Assembly (NCBI GenBank): GCA_905221605.1
Contig: CAJNDS010000816.1
Location: forward strand, 12,501 to 45,000
DNA from: Symbiodinium natans
Lineage: Eukaryota; Sar; Dinophyceae; Suessiales; Symbiodiniaceae
Direction: 5' to 3'
DNA: 32,500 nucleotides
The notes beneath the pieces were generated by a model. The model worked only from the letters and a program-made list of their open reading frames with translations. It searched no databases and was not told where the DNA came from. The position numbers and the translations under genes are program-made. Position 1 is the stretch's first letter, and each line of letters begins with the position of its first letter. Of the stretch, positions 7,969-17,961 are shown piece by piece.

Positions 7969-8523
7969 ATGGAGAGCACTAGCTTGGTGCAAGCGCTCAC
8001 TCCGCTCCTGGTTGCTCTCGTGCACCAGCAGGTAGTTGCTGAGGACCAGAACATCTCCTCCGAGACTACCAGCACAAGGGTTGCGGAGTATCTCAACACT
8101 CACAAGGTGAAAATCCTCGCTCAGTTCATGAACTACGCACATGAGGTACTCCAAGCAGAGAGGTTGAAGACACTGCTTTGGGCAGTACAGTCATTGACCG
8201 GATATGATGAATGGCGTGAAATCAAGGCGGCCCGGCGCCAAAAGTTGCGGAGCATCAGCCTACGATACTTAAGCCTGATGAGGTTCACCGAGCTTCCCAC
8301 CACCCAAGGAACGTGGTACTACAGCGTGATCCTCACCGAACTAGAGAGCTTCTATCGTGAGACGCACATTATCCGGTATACCTCAAGCATGCTTCCGCCG
8401 CATCTTGACGCTCAGTATCAACAAGAGGTTGGGCAGGTGCGTGATGAGTTCTTTGCAGAGGATGCGGAAATGAACATAGCGATCGCACAGTGGACCACAA
8501 TTTCGGCAGGACTCACAGGATGA
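7969..8523 (+). CDS. Helical protein of the cluster (184 aa), function unknown
   Basis: I chose the ATG at 7969; the same frame is open a few codons upstream only through a GTG at 7960. The product is rich in Leu, Glu, Gln and Ala and looks all-helical, with long amphipathic segments (for example VKILAQFMNYAHEVL, then RLKTLLWAVQSL). It has an aromatic cluster (TWYYSVILTELESFYRE) near 118-134 and a basic patch (AARRQKLR) in the middle. No signal peptide, zinc site or catalytic motif is seen, and no family is recognised. It is the last sizeable frame of the cluster on this strand, and its TGA is followed after two bases by a double hairpin. Co-expression with the RT and KptA genes is inferred from order and strand. 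Confidence 0.65.
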   Translation: MESTSLVQALTPLLVALVHQQVVAEDQNISSETTSTRVAEYLNTHKVKILAQFMNYAHEVLQAERLKTLLWAVQSLTGYDEWREIKAARRQKLRSISLRYLSLMRFTELPTTQGTWYYSVILTELESFYRETHIIRYTSSMLPPHLDAQYQQEVGQVRDEFFAEDAEMNIAIAQWTTISAGLTG

Positions 8524-8525
8524 GT

Positions 8526-8551
8526 GGAGGCTACCTCCGGAGGCTTCCTCC
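8526..8551 (+). repeat. Double hairpin directly after the last cluster gene
   Basis: GGAGGCTACCTCC (8526-8538) and GGAGGCTTCCTCC (8539-8551) abut, starting two bases after the TGA at 8521-8523. Only the loop of the first copy differs (CTA for CTT); both stems are perfect. Confidence 0.9.
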
Positions 8552-9217
8552 CCTTCCTGCACCTCGCCGATTCCCTGTACACTTTTCAACACCTGAATCG
8601 GCACTTCTGGAGGTGCAACTCTCGGCTCGACTAAGCCTTGCATCAGTATGGCAGAACTCCATTTAGCACAGAGGTTGATAATAGTGTCTCTTTCTTTCTT
8701 TCATTAGGAGGCTTCCTCCCATGTTGTTCGCATCTATCATCTTCTTGAGACCTTCTTCATACATTAAAGTGCAATGGAGCTTCTCCAGCAAGGGAATGCA
8801 ATATCACTTGTCTAGCCTTGCAACAAAAGCAGATGGCTTTTTGTGACCATCAGCGGCTATGAGGAAGAAATCTTGCCTGAGTCTGTGTTGCACAATGGGG
8901 ATCCCACCCACCTACCCCATGCAGAGCACACCGCTCGTGATGCAGGCTGCATTTGGCTGACGTCAACCGATGCTCTGAACAATCAGGCAGGGAGTGATCT
9001 CCAGATAGCATCGCTTGCAGCTAATCATCTCGTTAGCACCAGCATGCATGCTCACACTTGATAGAACTTTCAGTTGTGAGCAGCTTGCGCTTCAGGCAAA
9101 CTACAATCATTAATTCTCTTTTTCAGTCAGCAAGCTGGCAATCTTGATCTACTCTAGTTTGCCATGCACTTTTGTTTCTATCTTAATTTAATCTTACCGT
9201 TTTCTTGAACCTATTGT
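8552..9217 (+). other. Non-coding tail of the cluster
   Basis: No credible gene. It holds a CTTT-rich tract near 8686-8704 directly before a single hairpin, and T-rich sequence near 9115-9215. I interpret it as 3' untranslated or terminal sequence of the element. Confidence 0.4.
8707..8719 (+). repeat. Single GGAGGCTTCCTCC hairpin
   Basis: One perfect copy preceded by the pyrimidine-rich CTCTTTCTTTCTTTC tract (about 8687-8701). Confidence 0.85.
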
Positions 9218-9260
9218 TTCATTGCATCAGATTAGGAGGTTTCCTCCTGAATATCCTTAA
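9218..9260 (+). repeat. 43-base direct repeat, copy 1, with hairpin
   Basis: This matches 9650-9692 at 41 of 43 positions. It contains AGGAGG-TTT-CCTCCT (core 9235-9247), the TTT-loop version of the cluster hairpin, and ends in GAATATCCTTAA. Confidence 0.9.
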
Positions 9261-9431
9261 CTCCACATTTTCTCGACCAGGTGTGAATGCCCTGTTGCAG
9301 CGCTGGCCCCAGGAGCCGCGCAAGGCGTCCCAGGCCAGGCTTCGCAAAACTCAGCTTCCCTGCATCCAATTTGGGCATCCTACTTGGAACGTGCAAGGCC
9401 GCCTTGGTGCGCTCTGCCTACGGCCCTCTGC

Positions 9432-9519
9432 CAGTTGTTTAGCGTTACCTGTGTGAGACGTCACTAGACGGGAACGCTGAGTGTCGGCCTCACCAGAGGT
9501 ACGGCTCGCTAAACAGCTG
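9432..9519 (+). repeat. Imperfect long inverted repeat (hairpin of about 88 bases)
   Basis: CAGTTGTTTAGCG (9432-9444) pairs with CGCTAAACAGCTG (9507-9519) with one mismatch. Inside, ACCTGTGTGAG and CTCACCAGAGGT extend the pairing imperfectly. It lies between the two 43-base direct repeats. Confidence 0.65.
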
Positions 9520-9649
9520 GTGCGTGGGTGCTGGACGCAGTGACTCACAGTAGGGTGTCGGGGTAGCCGCGCTTACTTTTCACTCTTTTGCAGTGATGAG
9601 TACTTGTTATCGGTGGCTGCCTCCGTGCCACCTTCAATTTCTTCATTGA

Positions 9650-9692
9650 TTCATTGCATCAGGTCAGGAGGTTTCCTCCTGAATATCCTTAA
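9650..9692 (+). repeat. 43-base direct repeat, copy 2, with hairpin
   Basis: Second copy, 432 bases after the first. Here the hairpin stem is longer: TCAGGAGG-TTT-CCTCCTGA (9664-9682), with eight perfect pairs. Confidence 0.9.
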
Positions 9693-10576
9693 GTACACTG
9701 CCAAGCAGATTCAGTATAGCAGGTAGTGAGACCTGGCAATCTGGAGGAAGCGATCCTCCCGAAGTCCAAAAGGGCCGGACTGTGAAATACCAAAGGCGGG
9801 TGAGTCCTTCTATATCACCCTTGCCCGCCTTAATCACACCAAACTCAGCTAGAGCACAGCTATAGCCTGCAACACAACATCGGGGCCAGCCGGCACTGCT
9901 GCAGTCGCGGGTGCAGGTGAGCCAGTAGGAAGCGGTCGTAAGGTGCCCAGCCAGCACAGCGCTATCGCAGCCCCGAGGGGCGGATGCATTCCACATACTC
10001 GAACATAGCTGTGCACAACAATCTTCAGCAGCCCCGAGGGGCGTGAAGTACGAACTAGCAAAGACTGCTGGAGCTCCCAAGGCGGATACAGAGTAGCCGA
10101 CTTGCCGAGGATCCAAAGTGATCAGAGGTCCACATGCTGATTCTGGCAGTGAGTGCAATGCAAAAATGTTGTTGTTGTTGTTGCTGCTGTGCTTGCTGCC
10201 GTTGTCCTGCTACTGGTGGGCGTGCCCGGCTGTGGGCGACAGCCCGTTAGATAAGCAACGATGATAAGCAACCCGTTGGAGAAGAAGGAGCTTTCCCACC
10301 AAGATTAAGTATGAACTCACACAAAACCACTTCGATTTTTAGAATCAAGACTCAAACTAACTTAGAGGCATCTCAAACCATCGCCCTCTGGATGTGGAAA
10401 ACCTTGAAAACCTTCATTTTCTGGACATAGAAACACAAGTACTGTGACTCCTACCACTTGGATGTAAGTATCTGCAACCCACACTCGCAGGAGGTCGATT
10501 CTCCAAGGTTGGGGGGGGTACCTCGTATGGTTGCGGTTCGCGGTTCGCCGGTCCGCCTTGCATGGGCCCCCCAGCC
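9693..10576 (+). other. Non-coding stretch with small hairpins and a TTG repeat; probable end of the element
   Basis: It contains GGAGGA-AGCGA-TCCTCC (9743-9759), a stem like the cluster hairpins with a different loop, and two identical CAGCCCCGAGGGGCG palindromes (9968-9982, 10029-10043). A TGT/TTG microsatellite (about 10167-10190) follows, then GGCTGT-GGGCG-ACAGCC (about 10230-10246). No gene is recognised. The TTG run could be the 3' tail of the element, but this is not proven. Confidence 0.5.
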
Positions 10577-10655
10577 TCCCCTAAACTCTAATTTCTAAAC
10601 CTTAAACCCTAAACCCTATATAAACCTGAAAAACTAAACCTTACACCTTAAACCC
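10577..10655 (+). repeat. Degenerate CCCTAAA telomere-type repeat
   Basis: Several imperfect units (CCTTAAACCCTAAACCCTAT, AACTAAACC, CCTTAAACCCC) run on this strand. TTTAGGG is the telomere unit of plants and of the dinoflagellates examined. The decay suggests an old interstitial remnant. Confidence 0.7.
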
Positions 10656-10688
10656 CAAGCCCCCAACCGGAGGGAGGACCTGACCACA

Positions 10689-10841
10689 GGGGGGGGGGGG
10701 ACCATGGGTTGGGGGGTACGGGGTGGCCCTGTTCCTGCATGGTCAGGCATGTGGCGTGGCGAAACAACTGCCAAACGATCATACAATCTGCCTGCATGCC
10801 TGCGTGCGCGCATGCGCGCGCAGGCACGCGCGCGCCTGCAT
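10689..10841 (+). other. G12 run and alternating purine-pyrimidine tract
   Basis: Twelve G lie at 10689-10700. At 10791-10841 the sequence alternates GC/TG/CA (for example TGCGTGCGCGCATGCGCGCG) and is nearly self-complementary, a composition prone to Z-DNA or cruciform formation. Confidence 0.6.
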
Positions 10842-12089
10842 GGGGTTTTACGGTGGATGCTTGTTGTCTTTGGGCCGCTCGTGAAGCTGGTTGCCACAAA
10901 GAAACTCTCAAAACACGAAAGCAAAATGCGACTACAGACGGAAGCCACGCAAAATCTAGCACCGAAATAAGCGTATTTGATGGTGCGATGCCCTCCCCTC
11001 CCGGAAATGAGTGGGGGGGAGGTTATGCGGTCTCCATCAGCGGTTATTAGAGCAGAGCTGGGGTACTGGATGGCCCAGAGTGGCTCGAGTGCTAAACATC
11101 TACTTTCTGAAATCTCAAACTCGTACTGTCAGGGACTTAGGCGACTCTGGACGAAAGGCCGAAAGCAGCCTGGAGCGCTCGCGTGACTGTGAAACTATAA
11201 CTGAGCTATGCCTTTGAGAGCGCTAAATCAAGCACTCGACCCAGGTGATTCATTGGAATGCTGGGAAAATGATTGCTTCCCTCTTTTTCTGTTATATTAT
11301 ATTCTGCCAGTAGCTGTTCACTAGTCATGACTCACAATTCTGACAGTTCTGCCTCAGTCATTTTAGTGCCTGTGCCCGGAAACTGAACGGGCTCCATGCT
11401 GACATCTTTCCGTGTTTCAACATGTGTGTGTGTGTGCAGATCTCTAGTCAGATCCAAGCCCGTGCAACTCCATGGAACACATGGGAAGCTTATGGATGGA
11501 TGGCAGCGCATGCAGCCACAAATGCCGTGCCAATGCCTCGAAGAGTGGCTCCTCGCTCTGCAAGCTCTCTCGAGAACCCACTTGATCGACTTTGCCCCTA
11601 CAAGATGGGTTGCGACGACCGGCGAAAGTGCCGAAACTCACTGACCAAACATAACTGCACGCACTTGCCTTGGAGGACTCGGAGGTGGCTTGGATGGCCT
11701 GGGCCGAGGTGTCGGCACAGAGGTTGGCGTCACCTCAAGCCACATAAACGACTGAGCATAACAGCCAAACTGGCAGGGCATTGGCAGGGCTGGACGCAGC
11801 CGGACCATGTTGCCAATTTGCACTCCCCAAGGCCAGCATTCCAAAAAGTAGGAAGCACCGAACCACTTCCAAACAGACTCGAACCTGCATGGAATCCCGT
11901 TTCCTCATTTTTCCTGACAAGCCTTTCTTCGTTGGACCTCGAACCGTAACTGTCAAGTTCCTTCTCAGCTTGATTGTGTTTGCGGATGGTTCCAAGCTTC
12001 CCGCTCCTATCCTCCTGCTTGATTTGTGCGACACTACTTGTTAGGCCACATGCCTGTGTGTTTGGCTTGCTGTTTCACGACAAGTGAAC
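10842..12089 (+). other. Unannotated non-coding stretch
   Basis: About 1.25 kb with only short, mutually overlapping frames on both strands and no motif I can name. A short TG run occurs near 11421-11437. Confidence 0.5.
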
Positions 12090-13343
12090 GAGATGAAATG
12101 AAATGGACTGGCATGGAATGAAATGGAATGAAATGGAATGAAATGGAATGAAATGGAATGAAATGGAATGAAATGGAATGAAATGGAATGAAATGGAATG
12201 AAATGGAATGAAATGGAAATGGAATGAAATGGAATGAAATGGAATGAAATGGAATGAAATGGAATGAAATGGAATGACATGGAATGACATGGAATGACAC
12301 GGAATGAAATGGAATGAAATGGAATGAAATGGAATGAAATGGAATGAAATGGAATGAAATGGAATGAAATGGAATGAAATGGAATGAAATGGAATGAAAT
12401 GGAAATGGAATGAAATGGAATGAAATGGAATGAAATGGAATGAAATGGAATGAAATGGAATGAAATGGAATGAAATGGAATGAAATGGAATGAAATGGAA
12501 TGAAATGGAATGAAATGGAATGAAATGGAATGAAATGGAATGAAATGGAATGAAATGGAAATGGAATGAAATGGAATGAAATGGAATGAAATGGAATGAA
12601 ATGGAATGAAATGGAATGACATGGAATGACATGGAATGACACGGAATGAAATGGAATGAAATGGAATGAAATGGAATGACATGGAATGGAATGAAATGGA
12701 ATGAAATGGAATGAAATGGAATGAAATGGAATGAAATGGAATGAAATGGAATGAAATGGAATGAAATGGAATGAAATGGAATGAAATGGAATGAAATGGA
12801 ATGAAATGGAATGAAATGGAATGAAATGGAATGAAATGGAATGAAAAGGAATGAAATGGAATGAAATGGAATGAAATGGAATGAAATGGAATGAAATGGA
12901 ATGAAATGGAATGAAATGGAATGAAATGGAATGAAATGGAATGAAATGGACTGAAATGGACTGAAATGGACTGAAATGGACTGAAATGGAATGAAATGGA
13001 ATGAAATGGAATGAAATGGAATGAAATGGAATGAAATGGAATGAAATGGAATGAAATGGAATGAAATGGAATGAAATGGAATGAAATGGAATGAAATGGA
13101 ATGAAATGGAATGAAATGGAATCAAATGGAATCAAATGGAATGAAATGGAATCAAATGGAATGAAATGGAATCAAATGGAATCAAATGGAACGAAGTGGA
13201 ATGAAATGGAATGATGCGGAATGAAATGGAATGAAACGGAATGAAATGGAATGAAATGGAAACAAATGGAACCAAGTGGAATCAAATGGAATGAAATGGA
13301 ATGAAAAGGAATGAAATGGAATGAAATGGAATGAAATGGAATG
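12090..13343 (+). repeat. GGAATGAAAT decamer satellite with higher-order repeat
   Basis: About 120 tandem copies of a 10-base unit, with point variants (GGAATGACAT, GGACTGAAAT, GGAATCAAAT). Phase slips (GGAAATGG) near 12215 and 12557 and a GACAT-GACAT-GACAC signature near 12271 and 12613 are both 342 bases apart, so a block of that length was duplicated. The minus strand is stop-free and would read as a repeating I-S-F-H-F-I-P-F-H-S peptide, which I regard as an artefact. Confidence 0.95.
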
Positions 13344-13605
13344 GAATGAAAAATGGAATGAAAAATGGAATGAGAAATGGAATGAGAAATGGAATGAGAA
13401 ATGGAATGAGAAATGGAATGAGAAATGGAATGAGAAATGGAATGAGAAATGGCATGAGAAATGGAATGAGAAATGGAATGAGATGGAACGAAATGGAATG
13501 AAATGGAATGACATGGAATGGTATGGAACGAAAGGGAATGAAAGGGAATAAATGGGAATGAAAGGGACTGAAAGGGAATGAAAGGGAATGAAAGGGCATG
13601 AGTGA
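13344..13605 (+). repeat. Variant decamer-family arrays (GGAATGAGAAAT, then GGAATGAAAG)
   Basis: The decamer array passes into a 12-base unit GGAATGAGAAAT (about 13370-13485) and then into a GGAATGAAAG-type unit (about 13530-13600). The following 200 bases up to the minisatellite are unique and hold no gene. Confidence 0.9.
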
Positions 13606-13799
13606 GTGAGTGAGCGCTGGCAGCTGCTCGTAGCAGCGCCGTGCCTAAGGCGCCATCCCTATGCCGGGGCTCCGTTAAACGTCGCAGCCCCTCCGCTTGG
13701 AGTTCAAGCTGGCAGAGCGCCCCGGGAGGGCCCGCGAGGCACTGCAGGCTAAAGGCCCAGCAGGGCACACCGGCGCCCTTGTCGGTTCATGAGCGACAA

Positions 13800-14100
13800 G
13801 CAGCGCCGCGAGCACCAGCACCAGCACCAGCACCAGCAGCAGCAGCAGCAGCAGCATCAGGAGCAGCAGCAGCAGCAGCAGGACACCCAAGTAGCAAAGA
13901 GCACCAGCAGCGCCAGGCAGGGCACCCAAGTAGCAAGCAGCACCAGCGGCGCCAGGCCCAGCAGGGCAGCCTAAGCACGGCAGGGCACCCAAGTAGCAAA
14001 GCACAGGCACCCAAGTAGCAAGCTGCACCAGTGGCACCAGGCCCAACAAGCAGCGCCAAAGGCGCAAGGCCACCCAAGTAGCAAGCAGAAGCAGAAACAG

Positions 14101-14137
<37 letters not shown>

Positions 14138-15000
14138 CCCCAAGAAGCCGCACCAAGCAGCGCCAGGCCCAGCAGGGCACCCAAGTAGCAAGCAGTACCA
14201 GTGGCAGCCAGCCAGCAGCACCAGGCCCAGCAGGGCACCCAAGTAGCAAGCAACACCAGCAGCACCAGGCCCGAGCAGGGCAAGTAGCAAGCAGCACCAG
14301 CACCCAAGTAGCAAGCAGCACCAAGTAGCAAGCAGCAGCAGGCCACCCAGGCAGCAAGCAGCGCAAGCAGCAGGGCGTCCAAGAAGCAAGCAGCACCAGC
14401 AGCGCCAGGCCCCGGGCACCCAAGTAGCAAGCAGCACCAGCAGCAGCAGCAGCAGCGCGGCACCTGTGTACATTCCTTACCATAAACCACATCTGGGCAG
14501 CGCCAGAACCAGGCCCAGCAGGGCACCCAAGTAAGCAACATCAGGCCCAGCAGGGCACCCCCAGCGGCAAGCGAGTAGCCAGCAGAACTCGCCAGCAACA
14601 CCAAGCACCAGCCGGCACCAAACCAACCAGGGCACCCAAGTAGCAAGCAGCACCAGCCAGCACCAGGCCCAGCAGGGCACCCAAGTGGCAAGCAGCACCA
14701 GCCAGTGCGTCCAACCCCTCCTGTGGCATTCCTGAGCCATGAGACCACATCTGGCCCAGATGCAGGTTTTCGGCCTCAGAATGGGGGTCTGGGGCAGAAG
14801 CGCCCGCACCAGCCAGCAGCACCAGGCGCTGGCACGCAAGTCAGCACCAGGCAGGGGTAGCATATCAGCCAGCAGCACCAGCCAGCCAGCAGCACCAGGC
14901 CCAGCAGAACAAGTAAGTAGCAAGCAGCAGCAAGGCACCCAAGTAGCAAGCATCCAGCAGCACCAGGCCCAGCGCACCCAAGTAGAAGCAGCACAGCAAT
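13800..15000 (+). repeat. CAG-rich minisatellite with CACCCAAGTAGCAAGCAG core
   Basis: The array mixes pure CAG runs (13837-13880, about 14103-14136, 14440-14456) with many copies of a roughly 40-base unit. The unit is built from CACCCAAGTAGCAAGCAG, CACCAG and GCCAGGCCCAGCAGGG in varying order. Long frames over it on either strand (poly-Gln/Ser or poly-Leu/Cys) follow from the repeat and are not called as genes. Confidence 0.9.
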
Positions 15001-15102
15001 GCCGTGTGGGTTGGTCCGCCTCCGGGGCACCCGCAGTCACAGTCGGCCAAATCCTGCGACGGTGCCCCTGAGCCTACCATGTGGTCCCACACACAGCTCG
15101 GG

Positions 15103-15249
15103 GGAATGAAAGGGAATGGAATGAAAGGGAATGAAAGGGAATGAAAGGGAATGAAAGGGAATGAAAGGGAATGAAAGGGAATGAAAGGGAATGAAAGGGA
15201 ATGAAAGGGGATGACATGGAATGACATGGAATGAAATGGAATGAAATGG
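15103..15249 (+). repeat. GGAATGAAAG decamer array, second site
   Basis: About 13 tandem decamers of the same family and orientation as those ending at 13605. The two sites bracket the CAG minisatellite. Confidence 0.9.
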
Positions 15250-15820
15250 GCGCAATCTGGACGAACTCGTCTACTGCCGCCGAGAAACATCAGCGTTACA
15301 CCTCTCATGCTGTCGTCGTGCGGGTGCGCGCGCAGCGCAACTGAGATGAGAGGCGAATTTGTTTGCTGTGTAGCCGCGGAACTGCGTTGAAGGGTGTGCC
15401 TTGCCCTGGTATCTTCTGGTCATTCGGGTTCATGCCGGAGTGAGGGGGGCAGTGTTGGAGGGAGAGGGGGAACTGCAGCTTCAAAACGATTATGCCGGCG
15501 TAGACCCCAAACAGTGAGGAGGGCCAGAAAAAGCCAAAGAAGGCCAGAAGAGCACCGACACTCCCGGGGACAAAAAGTACAAAAGTTCGTGGGAAGCCGA
15601 ATTCCCTTGGGGGTCAAAAAGACGCCAACCACTGGGGGATTCGGCTTTGCACGCGTGTGGAACTTCGGCGCCGAAACGAACCAGCTGATGCTCATGATGC
15701 TCAACCCCAAAATCGCTACCCCATAATACTAACCCCCGGCACCCAGCGGCAGGGTTGACCCAAAACCCTAAATCCCCCCTAAACCATGTGTTTTTATTGA
15801 TCCTGCCCCCAGCTGGTCTC
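15250..15820 (+). other. Non-coding spacer with a short telomere-like run
   Basis: No gene recognised. ACCCTAAATCCCCCCTAAACC near 15765-15785 is a second short, degenerate CCCTAAA-type patch on this strand. Confidence 0.5.
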
Positions 15821-17560
15821 ACCGCGCGCACCGTTGCGGTCGGCAACCTAAGTGGCCCCCCCCCCAGAAGAGGCCTGAAGAGGCCACGAGAGGCCGGAAT
15901 TCACAGCGGGAGCAAATGCAACAGAATTCGCGCGAAACCACAGCGGGAGCATCGAAACGCAACGGAATTCGCGCGAAACCACAGCGGGAGCGTCGAAACC
16001 AAGGCCCCGTCCCGCCGCGCGCGCGCCGTTGCGGTCGGCAACCTAAGTAGCCCCCCCACAAGATGCCTGAAGAGGCCACGAGATGCCGGACTTCACGCAA
16101 AAACCACAGCGGGAGCATCGAAACGCAACGGAATCACAGCGGGAGCATCGAAACGTAACGGAATTCGGTCGAAACCAAGGCCCCATCTCCAGAAGAGGGC
16201 CACAGAGGCCGGAATTCGCGCGAAACCACATCTCGGAAGCATCGAAACGCAAAGGATTTTCGCGCGAATTCCGGCCTCGCACGGCCTCTTCAGGCCTCTT
16301 CTGGGGGGGCCGCTTAGGTTGCCGACCGCGCGGTGGGACGGGGCCTTGGTTTCGACGCTCCCGCTGTGGTTTCGGTTGCGTTTCGACGCTGCCACTGCGG
16401 TTTCGCGCGAATTCCGTTGCATTTCGATGCTTCCGGCCTCTCGTGGCTTCTTCAGACCTCTTCTGGGGGGCACTTAGGTTGCCGACCGCAACGGCGCGCG
16501 CAGTGGGACGGGGCCTTGGTTTCGATGCTCCCGCTGTGGTTTCGCGCGAATTCCGTTGCGTTTCGACGCTCCTCCGTCCCACCGCGCGCGCCGTTGCGGC
16601 GCAACCGAAGTGGCCCCGCCAGAAGAGGCCGGAATTCGCGCGAAACCACAGCGGGAGCATCGAAATGCAACGAAACTCGCGCGAAACCACAGCGGGAGCA
16701 TCGAAACGCAACGGAATACAGCGAGAGCGTCGAAACCAAGGCCCCGCCCCACCGCCCGTGCCGTTGCGGTCGGCAACCTAATTCCCCCAGAAGAGAGAGG
16801 CCACGAGAGGCCGGAATTCGCACGAAACCACAGCGTGAGCATCGAAATGCAACGGAATTCGCGCGAGACCACAGCGGCAGCATCGAAACGCAACGGAATT
16901 CGCGCGAAGCCACAGCGGGAGCGTCGAGACCAAGGCCCCACCGCGCGCGCCGTTGCGGTCCGCAACCTAAGTGGCCCCCAGAAGAGGCCTGAAGAAGCCA
17001 CGAGAGGCCCGGAATTCGCGCGAAACCACAGCGGGAGCATCGAAATGCAACGGAATTCGCACGAAACCACAGCGGGAGCATCGAAACGCAATGGAAGTCG
17101 CGCGAAACCACAGCGGGAGCATCGAAACCAAGGCCGCGTCCCACCGCGCGCGCCGTTGCGGTTGGCAACCTAAGTGGCCCCCCCAGAAGAGGCCTGAAGA
17201 AGCCACGAGAGGCCGGAAGTCGCGCGAAAAATGCAGCGGGAGCATCGAAATGCAACGGAACTCGCGCGAAACCACAGCGCAACGGAATTCGCGCGAAACC
17301 ACAGCGGGAGCGTCGAATTCAAGGCCCCGTCCCACCGCGCGGTCGGCAACCTAAGCGGCCCCAGAAAAGGCCTGAAGAGGCCACGAGAGGCCGGAATTCG
17401 CGCGAAACCACAGCGGGAGCATCGAAATGCAACGGAATTCGCGTGTGAAACTACAGCGGGAGCATCGAAACGTAACGGAATTCGCGCGAAACCACAGCGG
17501 GAGCGTCGAAACCAAGGCCCCGTCCCACCGCCGCGCGTGCCGTTGCGGTCAGCAACCAAT
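15821..17560 (+). repeat. Macrosatellite of about 190-bp units with an inverted central block
   Basis: Forward units begin near 15821, 16011, 16581, 16751, 16940, 17143, 17334 and 17527 (spacing 170-203). Each has a GC-rich head (GCGCCGTTGCGGTCGGCAAC), AGAAGAGGCCTGAAGAGGCC, then 1-3 copies of a 41-base subunit containing GGAATTCGCGCGAAACCACA and GCGGGAGCATCGAAACGCAA. From about 16258 to 16580 the same unit runs in reverse. The overlapping 120-280-aa frames here on both strands are by-products of the repeat. Confidence 0.93.
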
Positions 17561-17751
17561 TCCTTTACCCTGAACGTAAGAACCCCATTGTGCAAGCACT
17601 GTTTGGGGAATAAATGCACATTGTGTGAACACTCAATCACGTGTATGTGTTGCAGGCACACCACGGTCAAAAGGATCAGCTGACATGAAATAATGGCTTC
17701 TTCTTCCTTGTGTCCTTGCGCTGCTCTTCCTTCTTGTGTCTACGCCAAATT

Positions 17752-17961
17752 GTTTGCGTTCCGCATGGGTCGGCCATGTGACTCTGCGTTTCGGCGTGAG
17801 GCCTTCTTCGGCTTTGAAGGCCGAACTTTGATCCTGCCAAAACGCGACAGAAACACGTTTGCGTTCCGCATGGGTCGGCCATGTGACTCTGCGTTTCGGC
17901 GTGAGGCCTTCTTCGGCTTTGAAGGCCGAACTTTGATCCTGCCAAAACGCGACAGAAACAC
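17752..17961 (+). repeat. Perfect tandem duplication, 2 x 105 bases
   Basis: 17752-17856 and 17857-17961 are identical by eye. Each unit contains GGCCTTC-TTCGGCTTT-GAAGGCC, a 7-bp stem. 105 is divisible by three, so a frame crosses both copies without a stop, but no protein family is recognisable there. Confidence 0.92.

Noticed and set aside
9664-10158. 164-aa minus-strand frame
   Set aside because: It crosses the hairpins and the 43-base repeat and opposes the direction of the cluster. No recognisable domain.
12034-13135. Long minus-strand frames (about 360 aa) through the decamer satellite
   Set aside because: They are simple translations of a 10-base repeat with no stop in any minus frame. 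The peptide is a monotonous decapeptide with no non-repeat domain.
13881-14990. CRISPR-like spacing of repeats in the CAG minisatellite
   Set aside because: Units vary in length and order, the intervening parts are themselves repeats, and the context is eukaryotic.
13641-15040. Gln/Ser- and Leu/Cys-rich frames in the CAG minisatellite
   Set aside because: They follow the repeat in several frames on both strands, with no unique domain.
15755-17683. Overlapping 120-280-aa frames over the macrosatellite
   Set aside because: The repeat unit is GC-rich and open in most frames; similar frames occur on both strands and at the inversion.
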